Positions 54,701-63,881 of a DNA stretch of 64,000 nt are shown here, one piece after another; position 1 is the stretch's first letter; every line of letters starts with the position of its first letter. This DNA comes from Labrenzia sp. 011 (GTDB lineage Bacteria > Pseudomonadota > Alphaproteobacteria > Rhizobiales > Stappiaceae), in assembly GCF_003075075.1 (NCBI RefSeq), contig NZ_QCYM01000002.1, positions 372,001 to 436,000 of the forward strand, read 5' to 3'. The notes beneath the pieces are model-generated. The model saw only the letters and a list, made by a program, of their open reading frames with translations, did no database searches and was not told the DNA's origin. Both the position numbers and the translations under genes were made by a program.

Positions 54701-56145
54701 ACAAGGTTCTTCTCGGCATGCTCGGCTACAGGTCGATCGCCGCGCTTTCCGAGGTTGGCGGCCTGGAAGCGCTGTTCATTGACGACACCGAAGACCTGAC
54801 CGATGCCATCGGCATGGACGGTGAATTGGACGAAGCGATGAAACTGCGTCTGGCCGGCGGCGGCGTGCTGACCGTCGATGCGCATATGCATTCGGTTCCG
54901 TGGAACGGGAGCCGTGGCCTGATGATTTCCATAACGGAGCGGCAGGGCAAGCAGGCTCCGGCGGCTGCCGCCCCGCAAACCGCACCGAACTTCTTTGCCG
55001 AAGTGCGCTCCGAGCTGGAAAGCGCCCGCAGCCAGATCGCCGAAATGGACACGATCCTGGAAACGGCGACGGACGGCGTGCTGGTCCTCGACCAGACCGG
55101 CACGATCCTCAAGGTCAACGGCTCCGCCGAAGCCCTGTTCAGCGCGAACCGCTCTGACATGATCGGCGCGCCGTTCACCGATTTTCTGGCGCCCGAAAGC
55201 CACCGGGCGGCGGCGGACTATCTGGACGGACTGACACGCAACGGCGTCGCCAGCATTCTCAATGACGGTCGGGAAGTGCTCGGCAAGGTTCCGTCGGGTG
55301 GCCTCATTCCGCTTTTCATGACCATAGGCCGGATCACCAACGGCAATGACGACCCCAAATACTGCGCGGTCCTGCGGGACATCACCCAGTGGAAGACGGC
55401 GGAAGAGGAACTGACCCAGGCCAAGCGCCAGGCGGAAAATGCCAGCTCGCAGAAATCCGATTTCCTCGCCAAGATCAGCCATGAAATCCGTACGCCGCTG
55501 AATGCGATCATCGGATTTTCCGAAGTCATGATGGAAGAGCGCTTCGGCCCCATCGGCAACGACCGCTACAAGGACTACCTGAAGGACATCCGCACGTCCG
55601 GCTCGCATATCATGAGCCTGATCAACGATCTTCTCGATCTCTCCAAGATCGAGGCGGGCAAGCTGGACCTGAAGTTCTCGGCGGTCTCGACCAATGACGT
55701 GATCAACGAATGCGTGGCGCTGATGCAGCCCCAGGCGAACCGGGAACGGGTCATCATCCGGGCCAGCCTGCCGGATTCCGTGCCGGACGTGGTCGCCGAT
55801 CCGCGCTCCCTGCGCCAGATCGTGCTCAATCTTCTGTCCAACGCGATCAAGTACAACAAGTCCGGCGGCCAGGTGATCCTGTCCACGGCGCTGGAAAGCA
55901 ACGGCGAGGTGGCGCTCCGGGTCCGCGATACAGGAACAGGCATGACCGCGAAGCAGCTTGCGGCTGCCCTCGAGCCCTTCCGCCAGCTCCACACCGCGAG
56001 CCGGGGCGGTGGCACGGGACTTGGACTGCCGCTCACCAAGGCGCTGGTCGAGGCCAACCGGGCGAGCTTTCATATCGACTCCACGCCGGATCAGGGCACG
56101 CTCGTGGAGATCGTCTTTCCCACACAACGGGTCCTGTCGGAATAA
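51736..56145 (+). CDS. Very large PAS-domain sensor histidine kinase, PdhS/PleC/DivJ-like
   Basis: A 1469-residue soluble hybrid of sensory domains. PAS-like regions are seen at about residues 15-190, 355-475 (FAWKMDIDQRFTFLSDEFAE), 965-1070 (LPIGIAVVHDREVLYANKVL) and 1105-1225 (ATDGVLVLDQTGTILKVNGS). Between them lie long Glu/Asp/Pro/Ala-rich, probably disordered linkers (about 210-355 and 475-890). The kinase core has SHEIRTPLNAIIGFSEVM with phospho-acceptor His1249 and an ATPase domain with NLLSNAIKYN, DTGTGM and GGTGLGLPLTKA. The SHEIRTPLNAIIGFSE motif is typical of the PdhS/PleC/DivJ group. GGAG precedes ATG 51736. No receiver domain. Confidence 0.9.
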   Translation: MDNRTQSFLELTAMDDLVQLVADKRAAWLWSADGARILWANAAGASFFSAATVSDLAGLSALERSPARPHIARIAQSGATDKFSIDRLRFYRGLRVMLLTCQCKRIDLENGESAALIVCGDKGLSTPQEPVSAFAHMLAAPGETVFLTGDGAVEERIGEHKGTPEDSDLPEDQKALFGPLELDGSFHEGVVLEVSSGRRLIVLDDAPLADDMPETADAADGAGEVSDEAEETVRAASGDLIPETEDGPTLQTAASPARDAAAGADPEDAPGALSESEAPLPTDPSGDRDLPEQMPAFAPQADGEDESLAASDEVTPSDQTGERAEAAPEPDDLTAEDDDLRESAEISQTQPDTAGDDMFVFQPRRRPVRFAWKMDIDQRFTFLSDEFAEVLGPEATDIVGLTWEDVSKKFQLDPRGNIARALDRRDTWSGKTVDWPVSGAPLRVPVDMAALPAFDRNRKFEGYRGFGVCRTADAVEVGDAVLSPALTAFDDTLATAPDAEPSAVDEKPEETAEENQAAAPEIDAGSDEMPLAPDMPETVPSAAEAGFAGDDRPDAEEPDETTAEDETAGEDSALHEAADESAETALPETGDDSAVPEAADVPKDSLADLKPAQPDTFGGKTFLGASAAALVGSLARFTGAPASRPPSEPEEAARPVHRQESTEDYEDTRRIAASLDDKLKALETGSAPSPTPEPLEEQASSPELAESALSDETVAESSPEADAPDPVPNVPTQEAPAAVKEDRAETTDSEEPAGIAGPAALEPAEIENAVRSLAKNYDRAKKRSRDLFDQDTPATKKDTVSASTEVAAEDPVDNAVDDAPFEPVPPLEDAHFDIIEEEGRRMEEVAAALDTQDDSADEREFYEETAAFGVEEEARDIPQEDGTEDEETAVPEPDKPTGQVIPLATARPRVVPVDTSSLSRPERQAFRKIAEALGARLEGDLDDFDGSDSPEVEDLPPEEPEAGPIDPSLLDRLPIGIAVVHDREVLYANKVLLGMLGYRSIAALSEVGGLEALFIDDTEDLTDAIGMDGELDEAMKLRLAGGGVLTVDAHMHSVPWNGSRGLMISITERQGKQAPAAAAPQTAPNFFAEVRSELESARSQIAEMDTILETATDGVLVLDQTGTILKVNGSAEALFSANRSDMIGAPFTDFLAPESHRAAADYLDGLTRNGVASILNDGREVLGKVPSGGLIPLFMTIGRITNGNDDPKYCAVLRDITQWKTAEEELTQAKRQAENASSQKSDFLAKISHEIRTPLNAIIGFSEVMMEERFGPIGNDRYKDYLKDIRTSGSHIMSLINDLLDLSKIEAGKLDLKFSAVSTNDVINECVALMQPQANRERVIIRASLPDSVPDVVADPRSLRQIVLNLLSNAIKYNKSGGQVILSTALESNGEVALRVRDTGTGMTAKQLAAALEPFRQLHTASRGGGTGLGLPLTKALVEANRASFHIDSTPDQGTLVEIVFPTQRVLSE

Positions 56146-56160
56146 ATTCCGGCAGGACCC
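56127..56160 (+). terminator. Inverted repeat over the kinase stop codon
   Basis: GGGTCCTG...CGGAA and its near-perfect complement flank the stop codon TAA. No T-run follows, so termination is uncertain. Confidence 0.45.
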
Positions 56161-56310
56161 TGCGGCCTGCTGCCGCGTTGTCCGGGCCCGGAGCAAACAT
56201 TTTCGTGAACAGGCCGGCCACCCGGCCGCGGGCGGATAATAATAGCTGAGATTTAAAGTCCTGTTTTTGCGGCACTTTTCGCGACAATAGTGGAGTATAT
56301 TCCTCCAGTT

Positions 56311-56331
56311 AGTTTTGAATCATTCCAAACT
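56311..56331. promoter_or_regulatory. Irr (ICE)-like palindrome before the iron-binding protein gene
   Basis: A 21-base inverted repeat with one arm mismatch, centred at 56321. Its core TTTTGAATCATTCCAAA (56313-56329) agrees with the ICE consensus of alphaproteobacterial Irr (TTTRGAA-YNR-TTYYAAA) except at the fourth base. It lies 112 bases before the FbpA-like start codon. Confidence 0.65.
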
Positions 56332-56442
56332 ATTGATTTTACTGTATTTATTGACTTGCCCGACCCTGCACGCCATATTCCTGCTCAAACACATGAGCCA
56401 ATATGCCTCGACGGCAGCAGGCCGGATTTTCGGGAGAAATAC

Positions 56443-57486
56443 ATGCGCAAGACACTCCGTGCACTCACTGGCGCCCTCGCTCTGACCACGGCGGCCTTCG
56501 CGGCCGCTCCGGCGTCCGCCGACGGCGAAGTGAACATCTATTCCTACCGTCAGCCCTTCCTGATCGAACCGCTTCTGGAAGCCTTCACGGCCGAAACCGG
56601 CATCAAGACCAATGTGGTCTTCGCTTCGAAGGGGCTCGGGGAAAGGATCGCCGCCGAAGGCAAGAATTCCCCGGCGGACGTTCTGCTGACCGTCGACATC
56701 GGCCGTCTGGATGGCGCCAAGCAGCTCGGCATCACACAGCCGGTGGTCTCCGAAACCGTCACCGCGAATATTCCCGACCATTTCCGCGACCCGGACGGAA
56801 ACTGGATAGGCCTGACAACCCGCGCACGCATCGTCTATGCCTCCCGGGACCGGGTCGATCAGGACACGATCACCTATGAGGACCTTGCCGATCCGAAGTG
56901 GAAAGGCCGTCTGTGCACCCGCTCGGGCCAGCATGATTACACCATCGGCCTGATCGCCTCGATGATTGCTCATCACGGCGTGGAAGAAACCGAGGAATGG
57001 CTCGCGAAGGTGCGCGACAATCTTGCCCGCAAGCCCGCCGGCAACGACCGCGCCCAGGCTCAGGCCATCTATGCCGGCGAGTGCGACATCGCCCTCGGCA
57101 ATACCTATTACATGGGTCTGATGGAGACCAACGACAAAGAGCCGGAACAGCAGGAGTGGGCGAAAAGCGTACGCATTCTGTTTCCCAATGCCGACGGCCG
57201 CGGCAGCCACGTGAATCTTTCCGGCGTGGTACTGACAAAACATGCCCCGAACAAGGACAATGCCATCAGGCTGATCGAGTTCCTGACGTCCGAAGAGGCT
57301 CAAAGGCTTTATGCGGAAACCAACTTCGAATATCCGGTCACCCCGGGCGTTCCCGTGGCCGAACGTGTTCAGAGCTGGGGCGAGCTGAAGGCCGACACAT
57401 TGCCGCTGGCGGAAATCGCCAAACAGCGCAAGGCCGCCAGCGAACTGGTGGACAAGGTCGGGTTTGACGACGGTCCCGCGTCCTAG
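56443..57486 (+). CDS. Fe(3+) ABC transporter substrate-binding protein, FbpA-like
   Basis: A 347-residue periplasmic ferric-ion receptor. The signal peptide is residues 1 to about 27 (ending APASA). Mature protein starts DGEVNIYSYRQPFL, and the adjacent tyrosines in GNTYYMGLM match the iron-binding Tyr pair of FbpA/FutA-type receptors. ATG 56443 has GGGAG 7 bases before it; a longer frame to 56290 is not used. An Irr-like box sits upstream and a strong terminator follows, between it and the permease gene. Confidence 0.93.
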   Translation: MRKTLRALTGALALTTAAFAAAPASADGEVNIYSYRQPFLIEPLLEAFTAETGIKTNVVFASKGLGERIAAEGKNSPADVLLTVDIGRLDGAKQLGITQPVVSETVTANIPDHFRDPDGNWIGLTTRARIVYASRDRVDQDTITYEDLADPKWKGRLCTRSGQHDYTIGLIASMIAHHGVEETEEWLAKVRDNLARKPAGNDRAQAQAIYAGECDIALGNTYYMGLMETNDKEPEQQEWAKSVRILFPNADGRGSHVNLSGVVLTKHAPNKDNAIRLIEFLTSEEAQRLYAETNFEYPVTPGVPVAERVQSWGELKADTLPLAEIAKQRKAASELVDKVGFDDGPAS

Positions 57487-57508
57487 AGTGTGACAAGCAG
57501 TGCCGGAA

Positions 57509-57538
57509 AGCGCCGTGTATCGAAACACGGCGCTTTTT
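57509..57538 (+). terminator. Terminator between binding protein and permease
   Basis: A perfect 10-bp stem (57509-57518 with 57525-57534) followed by TTTTT and more T. Partial read-through would give much more binding protein than permease, a common arrangement in ABC importers. Confidence 0.88.
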
Positions 57539-57598
57539 GCTTTTTTACGCGATAGCTATTAGAGCTTCTGCAGATAACCCCCAACGAACAGTCCCGAC

Positions 57599-59284
57599 TT
57601 GCTGCGCACGCCCACCCTTTCCTTTGTCGACCGGTTCTGGCAGGTCGCGGCAATCCTAATCGCGGCCCTCGTCCTGCTGCCGCTGAGCGCCATTGTCTGG
57701 ATTTCCCTGACGCCGGCAGCCGATGTCTGGACCCACCTGCTGCAGACCGTCCTGCCGGGTGCCCTGTGGACCACGCTGCTGCTGTTGCTCGGCGTCGGCT
57801 TGATCACCGGCATTACGGGCGTCGGCACCGCGTGGCTCGTGACCATGTGCAATTTTCCGGGACGGAAGGTGCTGGACTGGGCACTTCTGGTGCCGCTTGC
57901 CGTGCCAACGTATATCGTCGCCTTTTCCTATGTGGAGGTTCTGGAATACACCGGCCCCGTTCAGGGGCTGATCCGCGAGATCTTCGGCTTCACGACCTCG
58001 CGCGACTACTGGTTTCCCGAAATCCGTTCCCTGGGCGGTGCCATCTTCGTCATGGGCGTGGTGCTCTATCCCTATGTCTATCTCACCACCAGAGCCAGTT
58101 TCCTTATCCAGTCGGCTTCGACCCTGGATGTGTCGCGCACACTGGGGGCCTCGCCCTATCGCCTGTTCTTCCGCATCGCCCTGCCGCTCGCCCGACCGGC
58201 AATCGCCATCGGCATTTCGCTGGCGCTGATGGAATGCCTCAACGATATCGGCGCGGTCACCTTTTTCGGTGTCCGGACGCTGACGTTCTCCGTGTATGAC
58301 ACCTGGCTGAACCGCTCCAGTCTGGGCGGCGCCGCACAGCTCGCGCTGGCCATGCTGCTGATGGTGTTCCTCCTGCTCTGGCTGGAGCGCTTCGGCCGCC
58401 GCAAGCAGCGGTTCGACAGCGGCGGCAGCAAGAGCCATCCGCCGACACGCTTCGACCTGCGCGGCGGGCGATCCCTTCTTGCGCTCGGCCTGTGCCTGCT
58501 GCCGATCCTTCTGGGCTTTGTCGTTCCGGGCCTGCTCCTGGCCGACCGGGCAAGCCGGCGGCTGGACGATTTCTGGTCCGGCGGGTTTCTGGAGACCGCC
58601 TGGAACAGTTTCAGCCTGGCGGCCGTCGCCGCGCTCCTGACCGTCGTCATATCGGTTGCACTGGCCTATGCGCTACGGCTCAACAACAAGGGCCCTCTGC
58701 GCACCGCCGTGCGCCTTGCGTCCATCGGCTATGCGATACCGGGAACGGTTCTTGCGATCGGCATCCTGGTTCCCCTCGCACAATTCGACAATTTCCTCGA
58801 CGGCCGCATGGAGGCCTGGTTCGGCATCAACACCGGCCTGCTGCTGCTGGGAAGCGGCACGGGGCTGGTCTATGCCTATGTGGTCCGCTTCCTGGCCGTT
58901 TCCTACGGTCAGGTGGAAGGCGGTTTCGGCCGGATCACGCCGCATCTGGACATGGCCGCCCGCACACTGGGCCGGGACAGCCGGCAGACCCTCGGCCAGA
59001 TACATCTGCCCATCCTGAAACCGGTCCTCCTGTCGGCCGTGCTGCTGAGCTTCGTCGACTGCATGAAGGAACTGCCGGCGACGATCCTCCTGCGGCCGTT
59101 CAATTTCGAGACCCTGGCGACCACCGTCTTCGAAGCCGCCTCCCGCGAGGCGTTCGAGGAAGCCGCCCTCCCCTCGCTGGCCATCGTTCTTGTCGGTCTC
59201 ATTCCGGTCATCTATCTGGCCCGCTCCAGCGCCACCTCGTTCCGGACCAGACTTTCGAAGCGGCAGACCGGCGGCGTGATCTGA
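57599..59284 (+). CDS. Iron ABC transporter permease, FbpB-like (TTG start)
   Basis: A 561-residue permease with two tandem binding-protein-dependent transport domains, about 12 helices. The ATPase contact loops are SASTLDVSRTLGASPYRLFFRI and MAARTLGRDSRQTLGQIHLP. The reading frame opens only after a stop at 57575, so TTG 57599 is the first possible start; no good ribosome site precedes it. No ATP-binding subunit lies in the window. Confidence 0.9.
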   Translation: MLRTPTLSFVDRFWQVAAILIAALVLLPLSAIVWISLTPAADVWTHLLQTVLPGALWTTLLLLLGVGLITGITGVGTAWLVTMCNFPGRKVLDWALLVPLAVPTYIVAFSYVEVLEYTGPVQGLIREIFGFTTSRDYWFPEIRSLGGAIFVMGVVLYPYVYLTTRASFLIQSASTLDVSRTLGASPYRLFFRIALPLARPAIAIGISLALMECLNDIGAVTFFGVRTLTFSVYDTWLNRSSLGGAAQLALAMLLMVFLLLWLERFGRRKQRFDSGGSKSHPPTRFDLRGGRSLLALGLCLLPILLGFVVPGLLLADRASRRLDDFWSGGFLETAWNSFSLAAVAALLTVVISVALAYALRLNNKGPLRTAVRLASIGYAIPGTVLAIGILVPLAQFDNFLDGRMEAWFGINTGLLLLGSGTGLVYAYVVRFLAVSYGQVEGGFGRITPHLDMAARTLGRDSRQTLGQIHLPILKPVLLSAVLLSFVDCMKELPATILLRPFNFETLATTVFEAASREAFEEAALPSLAIVLVGLIPVIYLARSSATSFRTRLSKRQTGGVI

Positions 59285-59387
59285 ACCGGCTGCTGCACCG
59301 CAGCACCTTGACAGCGGCGGATCAAATCGCCCCAATGAGGCACGGCAGAAACCCTTTCCTTTTGCATCTCGTCAGGACGGCAATTCG

Positions 59388-61214
59388 ATGGAAAAAAAGC
59401 ATCAGATCAATCTTTGGTATGCCTTCATAGCCATGATGCTGGTGTTTCTCTTCCAAAGCTGGTGGACCACCTACAAGACCGTCGAGCCGATCCCCTACAG
59501 CGAGTTCGAACAGTATCTCAAGGACAAGAAGGTCGATGAGATCGCGATCGAGGAAAACACCATCAGGGGCAAGTTCAAGGAGCCTCTGAAGGACGGAAAA
59601 CTGTATTTCATCACCACCCGCGTCGATCTGGCGCTCGCCGAAGAACTCAGCAAATACGATGTGAAGTTCACCGGCGTCGTGCAGAGCACGCTTCTGAGGG
59701 ACATCCTGTCCTGGGTCCTGCCGGTGCTGCTGCTCTTCGGCCTGTGGATGTTCTTCATTCGCCGGCTGGCGGAAAAACAGGGCTTCGGCGGCATGATGAC
59801 CGTCGGCAAGTCCAAGGCCAAGGTCTTCGTCGAAACCGATATCTCCATACGCTTCAAAGATGTCGCCGGTGTCGACGAGGCCAAGCGCGAGCTGCAGGAA
59901 GTCGTCGATTTTCTGAAGAACCCTGCCGCCTACGGCCGCCTGGGCGCGCATGTTCCCAAGGGCATTCTCCTGGTCGGACCTCCGGGAACAGGCAAAACGC
60001 TGATGGCGCGCGCGGTGGCCGGTGAAGCCGGCGTTCCCTTCTTCTCCATTTCCGGCTCCGAATTCGTCGAGATGTTTGTCGGCGTCGGCGCCGCAAGGGT
60101 GCGCGACCTCTTCGAACAGGCCCGCAAGGCCGCACCGGCGATCATCTTCATCGACGAACTCGATGCCCTCGGCCGGGCCCGGGCCAGCGGTCCGATGGGG
60201 ACGAACGACGAAAAGGAACAGACGCTCAACCAGCTGCTGACCGAACTGGACGGGTTCGACCCTTCCGGCGGCATTATCCTGCTGGCCGCGACCAATCGGC
60301 CGGAGATCCTCGACCCCGCCCTGCTGCGCGCCGGCCGGTTCGACCGCCAGGTCCTGGTCGACCGCCCGGACAAGTCCGGGCGCCGGGCGATCCTCGACGT
60401 GCATGTGAAGAAGATCAAGCTGTCGCCGGACACGGATCTCGATCAGGTCGCCCAGCTCACGGCGGGCTTTTCGGGGGCGGATCTCTCGACCCTCGTCAAC
60501 GAGGCGGCCCTGCTCGCGACCCGCCGGAACGGGGACGCCGTCACACTGCAGGACTTCAACGAAGCCATCGAAAGGGTGGTCGCGGGTCTTGAGAAGCGCA
60601 GCCGGATTCTCTCGGACAAGGAACGCAAGACCGTTGCCTATCACGAGATGGGCCACGCGCTCGTTGCCGCAAATCTGGAAGGCTGCGATCCGGTGCACAA
60701 GATCTCCATCATTCCGCGCGGCATCGGTGCTCTCGGCTACACCATGCAAAGGCCGTCGGAAGACCGCTTCCTGCTTGCCGCCAGAGACCTGGAGAACCGC
60801 ATGACGGTGCTGATGGGCGGTCGGGCGGCGGAAGAAATCGTCTTCGGAGAAATCTCCACCGGCGCGTCGGACGATCTGCAGAAAGTGACGGAAGTCGCCC
60901 GGGACATGGTCATGCGCTACGGCATGGAAAGCTCTCTCGGCAACCGGGTCTATTCCACGCAGAGACAGAACTTCCTGGGAATGCCCGCCGGAGACGTGAC
61001 CGAAGTCTCGGAACAGACGCAGCGGGAAATCGATCTGGCGATCAAGGCCCGCGTTGAAACCGCCTTCACGCGCGCCAAGGAGCTTTTGACCGACCATCGC
61101 AAGGAACTCGACGAAGGCGCGCAGCTGCTGCTCGCCAGGGAAACGCTGACCGACCAGGAGTTTCCCCCGATACGCCCGCTTTCCGAACGCAGCAAGCAGG
61201 CGGCTGCCGAATAG
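59388..61214 (+). CDS. ftsH: ATP-dependent zinc metalloprotease FtsH
   Basis: A 608-residue membrane AAA+ protease that degrades misfolded or regulatory membrane proteins. Two N-terminal helices (about 8-28 and 103-125) flank a periplasmic domain. The AAA domain has Walker A GPPGTGKT (197-204), Walker [11 protein letters not shown] and the second region of homology; the zinc protease site is HEMGH (His419). The N-terminus is unlike the housekeeping FtsH of alphaproteobacteria, so this may be a second paralogue. It starts 103 bases after the iron permease. Confidence 0.94.
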   Translation: MEKKHQINLWYAFIAMMLVFLFQSWWTTYKTVEPIPYSEFEQYLKDKKVDEIAIEENTIRGKFKEPLKDGKLYFITTRVDLALAEELSKYDVKFTGVVQSTLLRDILSWVLPVLLLFGLWMFFIRRLAEKQGFGGMMTVGKSKAKVFVETDISIRFKDVAGVDEAKRELQEVVDFLKNPAAYGRLGAHVPKGILLVGPPGTGKTLMARAVAGEAGVPFFSISGSEFVEMFVGVGAARVRDLFEQARKAAPAIIFIDELDALGRARASGPMGTNDEKEQTLNQLLTELDGFDPSGGIILLAATNRPEILDPALLRAGRFDRQVLVDRPDKSGRRAILDVHVKKIKLSPDTDLDQVAQLTAGFSGADLSTLVNEAALLATRRNGDAVTLQDFNEAIERVVAGLEKRSRILSDKERKTVAYHEMGHALVAANLEGCDPVHKISIIPRGIGALGYTMQRPSEDRFLLAARDLENRMTVLMGGRAAEEIVFGEISTGASDDLQKVTEVARDMVMRYGMESSLGNRVYSTQRQNFLGMPAGDVTEVSEQTQREIDLAIKARVETAFTRAKELLTDHRKELDEGAQLLLARETLTDQEFPPIRPLSERSKQAAAE

Positions 61215-61229
61215 ACGGAACGGCCGGCT

Positions 61230-63437
61230 TCAGGCTGCGAAATGGGCGCCTGTTTCCCCGTCCTTGCCATTCCCCGCAGCGGATGACGACGGCTGCAGGA
61301 ACGCCCCGGACCAGCTCTCGAACCGGTCCGCGGGCATCGGGCTGGCAAAAAGGAAGCCCTGTGCCGTCGTGCAACCGTTCTCTTTCAGGAAGACAAGCTG
61401 GTCTTCGGTCTCCACGCCTTCGGCGACCACTTCGTAACTGAGGCTCTTTGCCATCGCGATGATGGTCTGGACGATAGAGCGGCTGTGATGGTCCTCCGCC
61501 AGACCGCTGATGAAGCTGCGGTCTATCTTGAAGGTGTTGAACGGCAGACGCTGCAGATGCGCCAGACTGGAGTAGCCGGTGCCGAAATCGTCAATGGCGA
61601 AGGTGATGCCGGCATCCAGAAGGGGCCTGGTGGCTGCCGTCACCCGCTCCGGATCCGCCATCGCCACGGTCTCGGTCACCTCGAACTGCAAAAGCTCCGC
61701 CGGAAAGCCGGTAAGGTCGAGGATCTCCAGAACCCGCGCAGTAAAGCCGGGTTTCTCAAGCTGCCGGATCGAGACATTCACGGCGATGGGCACCGAGCGT
61801 CCCTGATCCAGCCAGACGCGCCCCTGGCGGCAGGCAAGGTCCATGACCCGGTCGCCCAGCCTGGTGATCAGGTCGCTTTCTTCGGCCACATCGATGAAGC
61901 TGCCGGGCAGCAGCATGCCCCGCTCGGGATGGTTCCATCTGGCCAGAACCTCGGCACCCACCACCTTCAGGGACGCGCAGTCGATTTTCGGCTGGAAGAC
62001 GATCGTTATCTCGTCGCGAAGAAGCGCGACCTTGAGTTCCGCCTCAAGGCGGATGCGCTCTCCGGCGCGGGTATCGCCTTCGATCTCGTTGTAGAAGCAG
62101 GCCCGGTTGCCCCCGGTCCGCTTGGCGGCATACATGGCGATATCGGCGTTCTTCAGGATGGCCGTATAATCGTCTCCGTCATCCGGATAGGTCGATACAC
62201 CAATGCTCGCCCCCACCGTCATGGTGAGACCGTTGATCTCCAGCGGCTGTTCCACGCATTGCACCAGATCTTCGGCCAGGGTGCGAATGGCGGCACCCGA
62301 CTTGCCGGTCGGCAGGACGATGGCAAATTCGTCGCCTCCCAGTCTTGCCACCAGCGGCGCCGGCGCCGAGGTGCCCTGACCCGCAACCTGCACGGTCTGT
62401 GCCGACGCGGGTGCGGACCCGGTCGGGGAACCGACCGTGTTCAGCAGATCGCGCAATCTTGCCGCCACCTCCTGCAAAAGCGCGTCGCCATGGTCATGGC
62501 CGTAGCTGTCGTTGACGCGCTTGAACCGGTCCAGATCGACAAACAGAACCGACAGCCGGTTCGCCCTGCCGTCCGGCGCGAACATGCAGCCGTTGAAGTG
62601 CTGGCGGAAGCTTTCCCGGTTCGGCAGACAGGTGACGGAATCCACATAGGCAAGTTCGTGGATGCGGGCCATGTTGTTGCGGATCGTTGCGACCATGTCG
62701 CGATAGGCCCGGGCCAGAACCCCGATTTCATCGGTGCGTTCGACCGGGAACGGCGCGTCGAAATTTCCGGCGCTGACCGTATGGGCCGTCTGGGTGAGTT
62801 CCTTGATCGGCCTGACGAAGCTTTCCGCGAAGTGGAACGTGACCGGCACGCTAACCATCAGCAGAACAAGCGTGATGATCATGTTCCGGCCCCAGATGGC
62901 GAAGAGCATCCCGTCCATGGACGCCCGCGTCACGGAGACATAGGCAACGCCCAGAACCTGATCGGCTTTCATGTCCCTTACCGGAAGCGCGATTTCGACA
63001 CTCTTGCCGGAACGGTGCATCTGTTCGGCACCGGTCTCGAAGGCCTTGCGCACCAGCGGCAGGGTTTCCCGGTCGTCGAAATAGCTGGTCTGCGGATCGC
63101 TGTCGATGGTCACGGCCCTGGACGGATCGAGAACCTGCGCAAGTTCCACCACACCGCTTGCCGCGATGCTCTCAAGCTCCTGCTCGAGAATGAGATAGTG
63201 ATGATTGGTCAGATGGGGAACAGCCAGGCGGCTGACGGTCGCGCCGATTGCCCTGGCGTCGGAGACGACCCGTTGCTCCTCGTCCTTCAGATCCAGATAG
63301 CTGGCCACCATGATCATGACGACGGACAGCACCACGAACAGACCCGCCACGAGCAGCACGAAGCGGGTCCTCAGGCTGGGAAGCCAGGACGACAGGACCT
63401 CGAGCAATTTTGTGACTGTCTTCGGCGTTCCCGGCAC
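61230..63437 (-). CDS. Membrane GGDEF/EAL protein (c-di-GMP turnover)
   Basis: A 735-residue protein: helix 1 (about 23-45), periplasmic sensor, helix 2 (about 183-205), HAMP linker (205-258), GGDEF domain with [12 protein letters not shown], and EAL domain with [17 protein letters not shown] and VAEGVET. Both catalytic cores look intact. The GGDEF domain holds an Ala/Pro/Ser-rich insertion of about 28 residues before RLGGDEF, and no RxxD inhibitory site is seen at its usual position. GTG start with AGGGGGAG 6 bases before. Converges on ftsH. Confidence 0.93.
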   Translation of the reverse strand: MPGTPKTVTKLLEVLSSWLPSLRTRFVLLVAGLFVVLSVVMIMVASYLDLKDEEQRVVSDARAIGATVSRLAVPHLTNHHYLILEQELESIAASGVVELAQVLDPSRAVTIDSDPQTSYFDDRETLPLVRKAFETGAEQMHRSGKSVEIALPVRDMKADQVLGVAYVSVTRASMDGMLFAIWGRNMIITLVLLMVSVPVTFHFAESFVRPIKELTQTAHTVSAGNFDAPFPVERTDEIGVLARAYRDMVATIRNNMARIHELAYVDSVTCLPNRESFRQHFNGCMFAPDGRANRLSVLFVDLDRFKRVNDSYGHDHGDALLQEVAARLRDLLNTVGSPTGSAPASAQTVQVAGQGTSAPAPLVARLGGDEFAIVLPTGKSGAAIRTLAEDLVQCVEQPLEINGLTMTVGASIGVSTYPDDGDDYTAILKNADIAMYAAKRTGGNRACFYNEIEGDTRAGERIRLEAELKVALLRDEITIVFQPKIDCASLKVVGAEVLARWNHPERGMLLPGSFIDVAEESDLITRLGDRVMDLACRQGRVWLDQGRSVPIAVNVSIRQLEKPGFTARVLEILDLTGFPAELLQFEVTETVAMADPERVTAATRPLLDAGITFAIDDFGTGYSSLAHLQRLPFNTFKIDRSFISGLAEDHHSRSIVQTIIAMAKSLSYEVVAEGVETEDQLVFLKENGCTTAQGFLFASPMPADRFESWSGAFLQPSSSAAGNGKDGETGAHFAA

Positions 63438-63881
63438 GCGGCTCCCCCTGAGAATACAGCGGGAGATTACATGACAATCCTTGAAGGCCGGTTGATCGTG
63501 TCGTGGACGGACAGGCAGGATTCGTAAACGCTAGCGCACTCGTTAGCCGACAAAACTTTACGCAGCGATCTTTGACGGAAAGAGCCGGAATTTATTCTTT
63601 TTATTGGTCATTTTCGCAATCGCCACGGTTAATCAACACGGGTTTTTTATCTGTAAATTTAACAGTTCGTTCCAATTCGGGACACTGAAGGGTCTGCGGC
63701 GATGGGACTGCCGGAAGGTTCTTCATAATTTCCGCGACAGTGGTCTCGCCCGACATCGGGGCCAACGAAAAGGGCGCCGGTGATTGTCACCGGCGCCCGG
63801 GATCGGTTGCGCGAAAACGCGTCAGGGATCGTCACCCGCTTTCAAGCCGGCCCCGCGCTCACGCGGTCGCCGGCGAGAGTT
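63438..63881. other. Spacer before the right-edge gene
   Basis: 444 bases without a convincing gene. It contains the terminator of the edge gene at 63768-63798. Confidence 0.6.
63768..63798 (-). terminator. Intrinsic terminator for the CoA-transferase gene
   Basis: A perfect 12-bp stem with a TTG loop, followed on the minus strand by CTTTTC. It lies 84 bases past the stop of the edge gene. Confidence 0.88.

Noticed and set aside
59322-61097. 591-codon open frame opposite ftsH
   Set aside because: Antisense to catalytic motifs of FtsH; not a gene.
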